A DNA stretch of 60,684 nucleotides from Sphingobacteriia bacterium (GCA_011390575.1 JAABSE010000012.1:1-60684), one strand, 5' to 3'. Counted from the stretch's first letter, positions 18,044 to 27,171 are shown. A program made the numbers and translations. The notes: generated from the sequence alone by a model not told the origin.

Positions 18044-20152
18044 TTAAGATAATCGAATTACTATTTCATTTCCGGAAACAATTCTTGTCCCCGGCCTTAA
18101 ACTTTGGGATCTGACTACGCCCCTGCCGGAAAACCGAACGCGCATTCCTGCGTTTTCCAGCACATACAATGCATCCCTCAGCCCCATTCCCACAACATTG
18201 GGCACAAGATTGGGAATCATTTCTCTTTCAGCTACCACAATGGTATCAGAGGCAGATATTCTGGCATTGACCCATTGACTCTGCTTGTCGTCTATCTGTA
18301 GTTTGCAATCGAAAACACTGTAAATAGCTTTTAAATCGTTAATCTGCCCTGATAAAACATCAGGATAAGAGGCCATAACCGGTGCTTCCAGATAGTTGTC
18401 ATTAATATTTAATTGTGTGGCAAAAATCTTATCTGCTATTTCTTTGAATACCGGTGCAGCAACCTGACTGCCGGTGTAAACCCATCCTTTAGGGTCATGT
18501 ACTACCACAATCATTGAATACTGAGGATTATCGGCAGGAAAATATCCAGCAAAGGAGGCTCTGTATACTACCTGATTATGGGAACGATACCCGCCAGCCA
18601 CATTGGCCACCTGTGCAGTCCCGGTTTTGCCGGCAATCTTGTATACAGAGGATTTAATACCGGAAGCAGTACCGCTTTCCACGACTTCTTCCAGCATATC
18701 TCTTACAATTCCCACGGTGGAACCCGAGCAGACTGAACGTTGCAAAATCTGTGGCTCGAACCGTTCCAGGGTTTTTCCCGTTTGCCTCACTTCCTCCACA
18801 AACATTGGCTTCATCATTTTGCCATCATTGGCAATGGCATTGTAAAGAACAAGGGTCTGCATAGGAGTCATGGATACATTGTAACCAATGGACATCCAGG
18901 GCAAGGTTACACTTGACCAACTGTCGGAATCCGGAGCCGGGATAAACGGTTTGCCTTCACCACGTATTTCCAGACCCAGTGGCTTCCCAATTCCAAGGGA
19001 ATAGAGCCTGTCAACAAAAGTTTGGGGGTTGTCTTTAAAGTTTTCATACACCAGCCTGGAAATCCCCACATTGGAAGAAAGAGCAAAAACCTCTTTTGCC
19101 GTAATGGTTCCGAACCCTCCTTCTTTTGCATCACGCATCACCCTGTCGTAATAAGTAATGCTTCCCTCATCGGTTTGCACAAAATCATCAGGTGAAACAA
19201 CGCCTTCTTCCAGCAAGGCAATCATAGATGCCAGTTTAAAGGTAGAGCCGGGTTCAGCAGATTCACCCACTGCATAGTTGAAGGTTTCTTCGTAATACCC
19301 CATTGGATTTCGTGTAAGATTACTGATGGCTTTTACCTTGCCGGTAGACACCTCCATTACAACCGCTGTTCCGTGCTTTGCACTATAACGGCTGAGTTGT
19401 TTTGTCAAAGCACTCTCTACAATATCCTGCATATTGATATTGAGCGTAGTGATAATATCTTTTCCATTTTGCGAACGAATTTCATTCTCATCGTTCACCG
19501 GCATCCAGTTTCCTCCGCTGATGCGTTGCATGAGTCTTTTCCCTTCCACCCCTTCAAGGTACTCTCTGTAGGCCCCTTCCAACCCCACGTATATTCCCTC
19601 TCTTTCGTATCCAATGGTACGCGAAGCAAGGGATTTGAAAGGAGTTTCGCGGCGGTTATTCTCAAGCACTACCAATCCACCTCTGAAACGTCCCAACCTG
19701 AAAACAGGAAATGAACGAAGTTCCAGCAGCTGATGGTAATTTACATTTCTTTTTACAAGATAATAACGCTCCTGATTGCGGCGTGCCTGCATCAATGAAC
19801 GTTTGTATTCGGTCTGTGAGCGATCCCGGAACAAGCGCGAAAGATGTAAAGCCAGCGAATCTACTCCTCTGTGAAACACATCATCAGACACTACTGTCCT
19901 GCTCAAATCCATTCTTATTTCGTACACGGGGACGCTTGTTGCCAGCAATCGCCCATCGTCAGCAAGAATATCTCCTCTTACAGCATCGATGCTCATGTAG
20001 CGCATGGTTGCGTTGCGGGCAATATCGCGCCATTTGTCCCCCTGAACAAACTGAATATAACCGACCCTGAGCAGAATTGCCACACCGCAGGCAACGGTGA
20101 GGAAATACACCAGGTAGATTCTCCATAATATGTCACTTTTCTTGTTGGTCAT
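18044..20152 (-). CDS. ftsI: Septal penicillin-binding protein (FtsI/PBP3) with PASTA domain
   Basis: 702 residues. One N-terminal membrane helix (about 10-33), a dimerisation/pedestal region, then a transpeptidase domain with the three active-site motifs: STFK (Ser303), SSN (in ALSSNVG) and KTGTAQ. A C-terminal PASTA domain (last 65 residues, MIPNLVPNVVGMGLRDALYV...) is present, unlike E. coli FtsI but usual for Bacteroidota. Works with FtsW to crosslink septal peptidoglycan. It starts 27 bases after the ftsL-like gene. Confidence 0.96.
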   Translation of the reverse strand: MTNKKSDILWRIYLVYFLTVACGVAILLRVGYIQFVQGDKWRDIARNATMRYMSIDAVRGDILADDGRLLATSVPVYEIRMDLSRTVVSDDVFHRGVDSLALHLSRLFRDRSQTEYKRSLMQARRNQERYYLVKRNVNYHQLLELRSFPVFRLGRFRGGLVVLENNRRETPFKSLASRTIGYEREGIYVGLEGAYREYLEGVEGKRLMQRISGGNWMPVNDENEIRSQNGKDIITTLNINMQDIVESALTKQLSRYSAKHGTAVVMEVSTGKVKAISNLTRNPMGYYEETFNYAVGESAEPGSTFKLASMIALLEEGVVSPDDFVQTDEGSITYYDRVMRDAKEGGFGTITAKEVFALSSNVGISRLVYENFKDNPQTFVDRLYSLGIGKPLGLEIRGEGKPFIPAPDSDSWSSVTLPWMSIGYNVSMTPMQTLVLYNAIANDGKMMKPMFVEEVRQTGKTLERFEPQILQRSVCSGSTVGIVRDMLEEVVESGTASGIKSSVYKIAGKTGTAQVANVAGGYRSHNQVVYRASFAGYFPADNPQYSMIVVVHDPKGWVYTGSQVAAPVFKEIADKIFATQLNINDNYLEAPVMASYPDVLSGQINDLKAIYSVFDCKLQIDDKQSQWVNARISASDTIVVAEREMIPNLVPNVVGMGLRDALYVLENAGMRVRFSGRGVVRSQSLRPGTRIVSGNEIVIRLS

Positions 20153-20179
20153 TGTAACAATTTGCTGTTCAGTTATCTA

Positions 20180-20593
20180 TTATTTCCCACGGGGAAATAT
20201 GCGTAATAAAAAATTCCTTCGCGATTCTTCCTCTCTAACAATTCTTGGAGGAATTGTAGACTCAACAATTCCTTTCTCTGACAGTCTGCGGGCAATCTCA
20301 GACTGGTTGCTCAAGTACATGAGCTCTGCCTTATTGGATATATATATGGTTCTTAGTTCGGTTACTTCATGACGCATATTCTCGATATTGCGTACTTTCT
20401 TTTCCGCATAATAGGTGTTCCCAATAAAAAACACGGCAAGCAGGCTAAGAAACAACAGAAAAGGCAACAGACCGGGCGATTTTTCAAAAGTCAAAAAGCT
20501 GCCGTTCAAAAGGCTGCTCAGCACCCCTCCTCCCTTTTTCTGCTTTTTACCTGTAGTTTCTTTTACAGGTTCTTTATATGAATTTTCGGCCAT
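20180..20593 (-). CDS. FtsL-like cell division protein
   Basis: 137 residues: Lys-rich cytosolic N-terminus (ETTGKKQKKGGG), one membrane helix (about 41-60, LLPFLLFLSLLAVFFIGNTY), then a periplasmic coiled-coil-like helix (ENMRHEVTELRTIYISNKAELMYLSNQSEI). Topology, size and place between rsmH and ftsI all match FtsL, whose sequence is poorly conserved. It probably forms the FtsQ-FtsL-FtsB-type regulator of FtsW/FtsI. It is separated from rsmH by only two bases. Confidence 0.82.
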   Translation of the reverse strand: MAENSYKEPVKETTGKKQKKGGGVLSSLLNGSFLTFEKSPGLLPFLLFLSLLAVFFIGNTYYAEKKVRNIENMRHEVTELRTIYISNKAELMYLSNQSEIARRLSEKGIVESTIPPRIVREEESRRNFLLRIFPRGK

Positions 20594-20595
20594 AA

Positions 20596-21489
20596 CTATA
20601 ATATTTCTGCAATTCTTAATTTGGCACTTCTTGAACGTGGGTTCTGTTCCTGTTCATTTTCATCCGGTATTATAAGTTTACCCACTTGCCTGACAGGAGA
20701 TAAGGTATTTCCAAAAAAATCCTTTTCGGCTTCCCCCCTGAAATTCCCTGACCGCATGAAATTTTTCACCAACCGATCTTCCAGTGAGTGATAGGAAATA
20801 ACCACCAGTCTGCCTCCCGGCTTTATTACTTCGATGCTTTGAATTAAAAATTCTTTCAGCACTTCAAGTTCACTATTTACCTCTATGCGCAAAGCCTGAA
20901 AAACCTGTGCGAAAAATTTATTTTCTTTACCTCTGGGCGCAAGCTTTTGCAATGTCCTCTTTAAATCATCCGTGCTGATTATGGGCGTATGCTTTCTTTG
21001 AAATACAATTTCTGCAGCAATGCGCCGGGCATTTTTTAATTCGCCATACAGTTTAAAAACATCAGTCAATTGATCCTGCCCGTATGTATTGACCACTCCT
21101 TCGGCAGTAACACTGTTTTTCTTATCCATCCGCATATCCAGGGGTCCCTCATAGCGGGTGGAGAAACCCCTCTCAGCCTGATCAATCTGCCATGACGAAA
21201 CACCCAAATCGGCCAGGATCCCATCTACAGGTATGGCCCGGTAGAGTTTGAGGAAATTCTTCAGATACCTGAAATTTTCGTTGATAAAAATAAGTTTATC
21301 ATTTTCAGGCAGGTTTTCTTTTGCATCAGGGTCCTGGTCAAAAGCCAGCAACTTTCCTGCATTGAGCTTCCCGAGAATCAACGCAGAGTGACCACCCCCA
21401 CCAAAGGTAGCATCCACATAAGTACCCTCCGGACTGATGTTCAGCCCCGAGATACTCGCTTCCGCTAAAACAGGAACATGGTACTTCAT
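20596..21489 (-). CDS. rsmH: 16S rRNA (cytosine-1402 N4)-methyltransferase
   Basis: 297 residues. SAM-binding motif YVDATFGGGGHS near the N-terminus, DQDP, DGILADLGVSSWQID, and the C-terminal SYHSLEDRLVKNF motif. Modifies C1402 in the ribosomal P site; also known as MraW. It has its normal dcw position three bases after mraZ. Confidence 0.97.
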   Translation of the reverse strand: MKYHVPVLAEASISGLNISPEGTYVDATFGGGGHSALILGKLNAGKLLAFDQDPDAKENLPENDKLIFINENFRYLKNFLKLYRAIPVDGILADLGVSSWQIDQAERGFSTRYEGPLDMRMDKKNSVTAEGVVNTYGQDQLTDVFKLYGELKNARRIAAEIVFQRKHTPIISTDDLKRTLQKLAPRGKENKFFAQVFQALRIEVNSELEVLKEFLIQSIEVIKPGGRLVVISYHSLEDRLVKNFMRSGNFRGEAEKDFFGNTLSPVRQVGKLIIPDENEQEQNPRSRSAKLRIAEIL

Positions 21490-21492
21490 AGA

Positions 21493-21960
21493 TTAATCCT
21501 CGGTTTTGTGTTCATTTATTCGACCCATAACATCTTCAGCCAGGTCGGAGAAGTCTTCGGGCTCAATACTCATAGTGTTTTCGTACTGCTCTTTCGACCA
21601 TACTTCAACCCGGTTACCGTAAGCAAACAGAATCACTTCCTTGTCGATGGCGGCATAATCAATGAGCGTTTTGGGCAAAAGCAGCCTGTTGGCTGAATCG
21701 CAGTTTAACTCGGAAGCCCCTCTGTAAAAATATCTTACAAATTCACGGTTCTTTTTATTGTACAGGTTCAGAGAATTGATTTCTTTCGTGATTTTTTGCC
21801 ATTCACTATCGGGGTATAAAGTCAGGTTTTTTTCAAAACCACGATTGATGACAAACCTCTCCTGATCAGCTTCGGAAAGCTGTTTCTTGAGTCCGGCCGG
21901 TAACATAAACCGGCCTTTAGCGTCAAGCTTGCATACATATTCGCCAAAGAGGTTCGCCAT
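21493..21960 (-). CDS. mraZ: Transcriptional regulator MraZ
   Basis: 155 residues, two AbrB-like swapped-hairpin half domains: LFGEYVCKLDAKGRFMLPAG with the D-x-K-G-R motif in the first, and SANRLLLPKTL in the second. MraZ is the first-gene autoregulator of dcw operons and binds short direct repeats in its own promoter. The C-terminal tail beyond 140 is acidic. Three candidate boxes lie 44-73 bases upstream. Confidence 0.97.
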   Translation of the reverse strand: MANLFGEYVCKLDAKGRFMLPAGLKKQLSEADQERFVINRGFEKNLTLYPDSEWQKITKEINSLNLYNKKNREFVRYFYRGASELNCDSANRLLLPKTLIDYAAIDKEVILFAYGNRVEVWSKEQYENTMSIEPEDFSDLAEDVMGRINEHKTED

Positions 21961-22003
21961 TTCGACTTACACTATACTGTTTGAAAGTGTAAATATAGCT
22001 CAA

Positions 22004-22033
22004 TTTTTCCCACATTTTACCACTTTTCCCCAC
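22004..22033 (-). promoter_or_regulatory. Three phased MraZ-binding boxes upstream of mraZ
   Basis: Read on the minus strand, the region gives GTGGGGAAAA, GTGGTAAAAT, GTGGGAAAAA: three direct copies of GTGG[GT]-AAAA spaced exactly 10 bases apart (core boxes at 22029-22033, 22019-22023 and 22009-22013). MraZ is known to bind tandem TGGG/GTGG-type repeats at about one-turn spacing upstream of mraZ. A good -7 box for mraZ was not found; TATATTTA just downstream matches at seven of eight positions. Confidence 0.7.
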
Positions 22034-22489
22034 ATTGTTGATAACTTTTTCTCCATCCAAACCACAACAAAACACCAACAAACCCCTATGCGTCTCATTT
22101 TGTGGGTTTTACATAAAAAACAGTAAAAATACTGAAAAAAACATGCTGCAGGGAATTATGTTAAAACAGCGCAATTTTTATCTTTAAAGGCACTATCCCA
22201 TGTCGAATCAGTAGTTTAAAATGACCAATGAGATGAAAAAAACTCATCTGTTTCGAAAAGAATAAGCTATTTTGACTCTTAGTTTTCAGTATGTTCGGGA
22301 TAAGAGGAAAACCCGATGTTGACAAAAAGTATTTAAAGGATTGCGACTACTAAGCGAGCCTGGTTTTATACCCATACTACTTCCTGCAACGGAAATCGAT
22401 GACTGTAAAAGCATGGGGAATGAAAAAAGGTGCTTAATTCAAAAAAAATATCCTTAATTTTGTTTTTTAAGGCAGAAAAAAAACGATAA
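22034..22489. other. Intergenic region between divergent mraZ and glsA-like genes
   Basis: About 450 bases, AT-rich, no credible open frame on either strand. Apart from the MraZ boxes at its left edge and the -7 element at 22455 the only structure is a weak 6-base stem (22231-22236 with 22244-22249). Nothing else was recognised. Confidence 0.5.
22455..22462 (+). promoter_or_regulatory. Bacteroidota -7 element for the glycine-lipid genes
   Basis: TAATTTTG is an exact TAnnTTTG match, 27 bases before the ATG at 22490. The upstream A-tract region lacks a clear TTTG at the -33 position. Confidence 0.4.
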
Positions 22490-23359
22490 ATGAGCAAGGC
22501 TAATAAGAAGGCGACACCCCCGGGTCAATCTTCAAAAAACTTTATAGACGTAGAAGAGGTTTTCAAAAAGAAGGGAGGAAAGCTCTACCCTCTGATTCCA
22601 GGGTTTCTGATTAACTATCTGAAGAGAACCATTCATCAGGACGCCATCAATGAAGCTCTTTCTGCATTCGAAGATCAGATGGGGCTTGAATTTATTGAGT
22701 CTGTTCTTACACGTAAATTCACAGTGGACATTGAGGTTAAAAACCTGGACAATATTCCTTCAGAAGGCCGTTATATAATTGCTTCCAACCATCCTCTTGG
22801 CGGACTTGATGGCATGGCCCTCATGCATGTGGTAGGGAAGAAAAGAAAAGACATCAAGTTTATTGTTAACGATATTTTATTAGAACTCAAAAACCTGCAG
22901 GATATTTTCGTACCGGTAAACAAACACGGAAGAAACAGTTCAGAGAGTGTACGTATTATTGAAGAACTTTATCAGTCGGAAGATGTGGTGCTGATTTTCC
23001 CTGCAGGGTTGGTATCACGCAAGCAAAAAGGAGGAATCATAAAAGATCTGCACTGGAAAAAAAGCTTCATAACCAAAGCCATACGCCACAAGCGCGATAT
23101 CATACCCGTGCATATTGAAGGAAAAAATTCTTCATTTTTCTATAATCTTTCCCGCTTGCGCAAATTATTAGGCCTTAAGGCCAACTTAGAAATGCTATAC
23201 CTGCCTGATGAAATGTTTAAACAAGCCAATAAGAAAATGACCATTACCTTCGGTAAACCTATACCCTATACTTTTTTTAGCAAGCAGCACACACATGATG
23301 AATGGGCACAAATTGTAAAAGAGAAGGTTTACGAACTGGGAATTGAACCTGAAATATAA
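22490..23359 (+). CDS. glsA: PlsC-type O-acyltransferase, probable glycine-lipid GlsA
   Basis: 289 residues. PlsC-like acyltransferase with NHPLGGLD at 100-107 as the active-site block (one residue longer between His and Asp than the textbook H-x4-D) and FPAGLVSR at 170-177 as the substrate block. Placed directly before a GNAT-type N-acyltransferase. In Bacteroides such an adjacent pair (glsB N-acyltransferase, glsA O-acyltransferase) makes glycine lipids by N-acylating glycine with a 3-hydroxy acyl chain and then esterifying the hydroxyl. The assignment here rests on family plus the pairing. Acts at the inner face of the cytoplasmic membrane. An alternative reading is a generic lysophosphatidate acyltransferase, which is less likely with this neighbour. 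Confidence 0.72.
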   Translation: MSKANKKATPPGQSSKNFIDVEEVFKKKGGKLYPLIPGFLINYLKRTIHQDAINEALSAFEDQMGLEFIESVLTRKFTVDIEVKNLDNIPSEGRYIIASNHPLGGLDGMALMHVVGKKRKDIKFIVNDILLELKNLQDIFVPVNKHGRNSSESVRIIEELYQSEDVVLIFPAGLVSRKQKGGIIKDLHWKKSFITKAIRHKRDIIPVHIEGKNSSFFYNLSRLRKLLGLKANLEMLYLPDEMFKQANKKMTITFGKPIPYTFFSKQHTHDEWAQIVKEKVYELGIEPEI

Positions 23360-23393
23360 ATCAAAATATCCGACGGATACAAAACAAAGACTT

Positions 23394-24329
23394 ATGCAAA
23401 AAGAGATTATACAGGCAATTGAAAGAGAAACGCTGGAAAAAGAACTCAGCAAGGAGAAATTTTTGCGTACTACCAATTACGGAAACAACGAGATCTATGT
23501 GATTACCCACCACGACTCCCCCAATGTAATGCTTGAAGTGGGCCGCCTGAGAGAAGTTTCCTTTCGGACTGCAGGAGGGGGTACCGGAAAAGCCGCAGAT
23601 ATTGATGATTACGATACAGACCCTGTACCCTATAAACAGCTTATTGTGTGGGATCCCTGCGAAAGAGAAATCATCGGAGGATATCGATTCATTCTGGGTA
23701 ATGAGGTGGGTAAGGATGAGCAGGGAAAACCAAAGCTGGCAACTTCAGGACTACTGGAGTATTCAGAAAAGTTTATCAATGAATACCTGCCATTTACAAT
23801 AGAACTTGGCCGCTCGTTCGTTCAGCCCAAATATCAGCCATCCAAAGAAAGCAGAAAAGGACTGTTCTCTCTGGATAACCTATGGGATGGCTTGGGAGCC
23901 CTGGTGGTTGATTACCCGGAAATTAAGTATTTCTTCGGAAAAGTAACCATGTATGACCATTTTAATCCCGTTGCCAGAGACATGATTCTTTATTTCATGC
24001 ACAGGTTTTTTCCCGATACTGAAAAACTTACCTGGCCCAAAGACCCACTGCCTTACAAAACAGATACTTCTTCCTTCGAGCAACTTTTTACAGGAAAGAA
24101 TTTTGAGCAAAACCATAAGATTCTGTTTCAAAAAGTACGGGAGCTGGGAGAAAATATCCCTCCCCTGGTCAACTCCTACATGGTTATCAGCCCCAGCATG
24201 AAGACCTTTGGTACTGCCTGGAATGAAGAATTTGGCGGAGTTGAAGAAACCGGTATCCTTATAACAATTGCGGATATTTACGAAAACAAGACTGACAGGC
24301 ATATCAACACCTACAAAAAGGGAGTGTAA
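23394..24329 (+). CDS. glsB: GNAT-family N-acyltransferase, probable glycine-lipid GlsB
   Basis: 311 residues from the ATG at 23394. Resembles the OlsB/hemolysin-like GNAT acyltransferases: LEVGRLREVSFRTAGGGTG near the N-terminus, DDYDTDPVPYKQLIVWDP, IIGGYRFILG, and ELGRSFVQPKYQPS. These enzymes move a 3-hydroxy acyl chain from ACP to an amino group (glycine, serine or ornithine). A TTG 51 bases upstream would extend it into the glsA gene, but ATG at 23394 gives a normal N-terminus. It is 34 bases after glsA and is probably co-transcribed with it. Confidence 0.75.
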   Translation: MQKEIIQAIERETLEKELSKEKFLRTTNYGNNEIYVITHHDSPNVMLEVGRLREVSFRTAGGGTGKAADIDDYDTDPVPYKQLIVWDPCEREIIGGYRFILGNEVGKDEQGKPKLATSGLLEYSEKFINEYLPFTIELGRSFVQPKYQPSKESRKGLFSLDNLWDGLGALVVDYPEIKYFFGKVTMYDHFNPVARDMILYFMHRFFPDTEKLTWPKDPLPYKTDTSSFEQLFTGKNFEQNHKILFQKVRELGENIPPLVNSYMVISPSMKTFGTAWNEEFGGVEETGILITIADIYENKTDRHINTYKKGV

Positions 24330-24377
24330 CAAACCAGGTGCGGGGTTACAACAACAGAAGAAATAAAAAAGGAAGTA

Positions 24378-24983
24378 ATGGAAATACAAAGTGCAGAGTT
24401 CATCAAAAGTGCTACACATTATAATGATTGTCCCGCTCCTTCCTTTCCGGAATATGCGTTCCTGGGACGCTCCAATGTAGGAAAGTCGTCATTAATCAAC
24501 ATGCTTACCAATTATGGAAAACTGGCCAAGACTTCCTCTACGCCGGGGAAAACGCAATTGATCAATCACTTCCTAATCAATGGGTCATGGTATCTGGCGG
24601 ATCTGCCGGGGTTTGGGTTTGCCAAAGTATCCAAGAAAATACGACAGAAATGGGAGCAAATGATCCAAAACTACCTCCTGAACAGGGAAAACCTGATTTG
24701 CAGTTTTCTTTTGGTTGATAGCCGGCATGAGCCCCAGAAAAATGATATGGAAAATATGGAGTGGTTTGGCAGCAAGGGAATCCCATTTGCCATTGTTTTC
24801 ACCAAAACCGATAAGCTAAGTTCCACAGCCTTGCAATCCAACCTGGCCTTTTACAGAAAAAAACTAGCTGAAAACTGGGATCCTCTGCCCGATATGTTCA
24901 TCACTTCAGCAGAAAGCAAAACCGGCCGTGACGAAATCCTTGGTTTTATAGACCACTACAACAGGGAATCAAAGCAAAAATAA
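24378..24983 (+). CDS. engB: Ribosome biogenesis GTPase EngB/YsxC
   Basis: 201 residues. TrmE-Era-EngA-EngB-type GTPase: G1 GRSNVGKSS (30-38), G2 region with STPGKTQ, G3 DLPG, G4 TKTD, G5 SAES. Needed for late assembly of the large ribosomal subunit. It starts 48 bases after glsB, same strand. Confidence 0.96.
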   Translation: MEIQSAEFIKSATHYNDCPAPSFPEYAFLGRSNVGKSSLINMLTNYGKLAKTSSTPGKTQLINHFLINGSWYLADLPGFGFAKVSKKIRQKWEQMIQNYLLNRENLICSFLLVDSRHEPQKNDMENMEWFGSKGIPFAIVFTKTDKLSSTALQSNLAFYRKKLAENWDPLPDMFITSAESKTGRDEILGFIDHYNRESKQK

Positions 24984-24992
24984 ACAGTTTTA

Positions 24993-26018
24993 TCAGGGCC
25001 TGTAACTTGCCCCTTGAAGGATTTGCCGTGAATCGTTCTTTTCATAAAACAACTCAACAAGCGTTACATCCTGGTTGCGTCGCATATACTCCCTTACTAT
25101 CTGCCAGCCATTGTAAACTCCCATTCGTGGGGATGAGTTGGTAGAAAAAGGTGCAGTAAAGGGTGCATCCCCTGTCATCTTCTGGATTAGTTGTCTGTCA
25201 GTATTGTAAAGCAATTCATTGTTAAGCATAAATGTCCAGGATTGACCTTCATTGGCCTCAGCCCACTCTATCTGTTGTGTGGTATAATACATCTTTGTTG
25301 AGTCAGGCATCTCAGGGAACACACAATCCATAAAATACAGCAATTTCCCTTCAAAAATCATGAAATCCAGCAGGGTTTCGGGCACGAAAGATGTTTGATG
25401 CAAAAGGTTTTGCCCCATCTCACGCATAACCTCAACCCCGGCAGCTTCGGGAACAAATCTTACCCTTTTAAATGCAGGAATCCCTACCCTTTCGTAGTTG
25501 GCATAATCCCTGCCAAGAAACATATCCAGCGCAATTACCACCACATCATCCTGGTATATGACCGGATATTCAAAGTCAATCCCTGACAGATAGGTGTAAA
25601 CTTCAGGGATCTGTATTTCAGGAAAATGATAATGAAAATATCGCAACGCCCCGTTTAATTGTTTCTCCAGCGGAGCTATATCCGGCCATACTTCTATTAA
25701 ATCATCGAACACTTCCCTTGAAAATGGGTTGGTTATGTAGTCATAAAGCTGTTGCTGTCCAACAGGAGTATTTATTTCCTCACCCAGAAAAACATAAAAC
25801 TCATCAACATGAGGGTCTATTTCTTCTGAAAGGTTAGCGGGATCCAGATTGAACAACATTTTCTCATATCGCTGGACCTCCACCGGATCGATCTTTACAG
25901 AAGATATATCGGCTTGGTAATGTGGCGTTTGCCGGCAGGCAGTAATAAAAATGCCTATACTCAAAAACAGAAATAAAGTACCGGGATTTAACCTCGAAAA
26001 TTTAATTAGCTTCCCCAT
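24993..26018 (-). CDS. gldB: Gliding-motility-type lipoprotein GldB
   Basis: 341 residues, lipoprotein signal with lipobox ending at Cys28 (IFITAC). The body shows GldB hallmarks: SGIDFEYPVIYQDDVVVIALDMFLGRDYANY, EGKLLYFMDCVFP, and the C-terminal SSPRMGVYNGWQIVREYM. GldB is an envelope lipoprotein needed for gliding in Flavobacterium, and related proteins occur in non-gliding Bacteroidota, so motility is not implied by this gene alone. Divergent from the PorT-like gene; convergent with engB. Confidence 0.85.
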   Translation of the reverse strand: MGKLIKFSRLNPGTLFLFLSIGIFITACRQTPHYQADISSVKIDPVEVQRYEKMLFNLDPANLSEEIDPHVDEFYVFLGEEINTPVGQQQLYDYITNPFSREVFDDLIEVWPDIAPLEKQLNGALRYFHYHFPEIQIPEVYTYLSGIDFEYPVIYQDDVVVIALDMFLGRDYANYERVGIPAFKRVRFVPEAAGVEVMREMGQNLLHQTSFVPETLLDFMIFEGKLLYFMDCVFPEMPDSTKMYYTTQQIEWAEANEGQSWTFMLNNELLYNTDRQLIQKMTGDAPFTAPFSTNSSPRMGVYNGWQIVREYMRRNQDVTLVELFYEKNDSRQILQGASYRP

Positions 26019-26120
26019 AAGATACGGTATAGTTTATGCGTTTAATGAAAACAATCTGCTATCGTGATGTGAATATCAATTTTTATAGCTAATATTGCAC
26101 CATGTTTAAAACTCAAAAGT

Positions 26121-26813
26121 ATGAAAAAAATTGCACTTATTCTTTTAATAGCCTTTGCATTCACAGCTAAAACCGAAGTAAGCAGTCAAAGCTTCCGGCT
26201 GGGTCTGAAAGGCTCTCCTTCTCTGGCCTGGTTTAAAAGTGAAACAGACAATTACGATTCAGAAGGGGTCAGGCTGGGATTTTCCTACGGGCTTATATCT
26301 GAATTTGTTTTGGCTGAGCAGTACACCTTTGCCACGGGTATCAATGTAACCTATTTCGGAGGAAAATTAAGCTTCCCGGTTGGCGAGCAAAACAACCCGG
26401 AAGTTGATCTGCCCATGGTTGAGCGTACTTACAGACTTCAGAACCTGGAAGTTCCCCTTACCTTAAAAATGAAAACCCGGGAAATAGGGTACAATACCTA
26501 TTTTGCTAAATTTGGGTTTGGCGGTTCCGTTAATCTCACTGCCAGGGCAAACGATGAGTATTATAATCCTGCTAACAGCAATACCGAAAAGGCAGATGAT
26601 ATTGACATAAAAGGCGATACACCTCTGTTCAGGGTATCCATGATTCTGGGCTTAGGGCTGGAGCACTCACTGGGAGGCACTACTGCTCTCATCGGGGGCA
26701 TCACCTTTAACAATGGATTTACCAATATTTTAAAGGGTAAAGATTTTGCAGGATTGCGCAATCAACAAGCAAGAGCCAACTATCTTGAGCTTTCCATAGG
26801 GGTACTTTTCTAA
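26121..26813 (+). CDS. PorT-family outer membrane beta-barrel protein
   Basis: 230 residues. Signal peptide (about 1-23), then alternating-hydrophobicity strands with many Tyr/Phe/Gly and a terminal LELSIGVLF ending in Phe, as expected of an outer membrane barrel of the OMP_b-brl_2/PorT group. PorT proper is a T9SS component; this family also holds many unassigned small barrels, so a T9SS role is possible but not shown. It lies beside gldB, divergently, and 21 bases before the next small gene. Confidence 0.75.
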   Translation: MKKIALILLIAFAFTAKTEVSSQSFRLGLKGSPSLAWFKSETDNYDSEGVRLGFSYGLISEFVLAEQYTFATGINVTYFGGKLSFPVGEQNNPEVDLPMVERTYRLQNLEVPLTLKMKTREIGYNTYFAKFGFGGSVNLTARANDEYYNPANSNTEKADDIDIKGDTPLFRVSMILGLGLEHSLGGTTALIGGITFNNGFTNILKGKDFAGLRNQQARANYLELSIGVLF

Positions 26814-26834
26814 ACACTTCTCCTGATTTTGTAA

Positions 26835-27146
26835 ATGAATCCATTTTCTAAATACATTGATTGTATCAATTGCGGAAATGAGCTGACTCATATCAGTGAG
26901 TTAACTTTCCGATTGCCCCGCGAGATAGTTTGTGACTATTGTGGACAGCATTACAAGGGTTTAACCCAGAAGATAAGAAGAACGAAAACAATAGTAACTG
27001 CTGTTTTTATCATCTTAGCCCTGGTTATAACAGGGCTTGCCCTTTCAAGGGGTGGAGTTTCAGCTGCATTATTTGCCCTATTTCCGCTGTTTATCGTTTA
27101 TCTTTTTGCGCTGGGTTATGCCGTGGGGAAATCTGTAAAATTCTGA
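26835..27146 (+). CDS. Small zinc-ribbon membrane protein, function unknown
   Basis: 103 residues. CIDC-type start with four cysteines in two pairs (Cys10, Cys13, Cys33, Cys36; CINC and CDYC) forming a likely zinc ribbon, followed by a basic stretch (KIRRTKT) and two membrane helices (about 52-70 and 73-96). Its closeness to the barrel gene suggests a shared transcript. No function can be assigned. Confidence 0.7.
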   Translation: MNPFSKYIDCINCGNELTHISELTFRLPREIVCDYCGQHYKGLTQKIRRTKTIVTAVFIILALVITGLALSRGGVSAALFALFPLFIVYLFALGYAVGKSVKF

Positions 27147-27171
27147 GAAACAGTTTAAGGTTGAAGCCAGG

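Noticed and set aside
22231..22249. Hairpin in the mraZ-glsA gap
   Set aside because: Only a 6-base stem in AT-rich DNA, with no T-tract or conserved context; expected by chance.
23343..23393. Upstream TTG start for the GNAT acyltransferase
   Set aside because: It would begin inside the preceding gene with a non-conserved segment; the ATG at 23394 gives a normal family N-terminus.
24993..26018. Metalloprotease reading of the GldB-like lipoprotein
   Set aside because: No HExxH zinc motif is present, while several GldB landmarks are.
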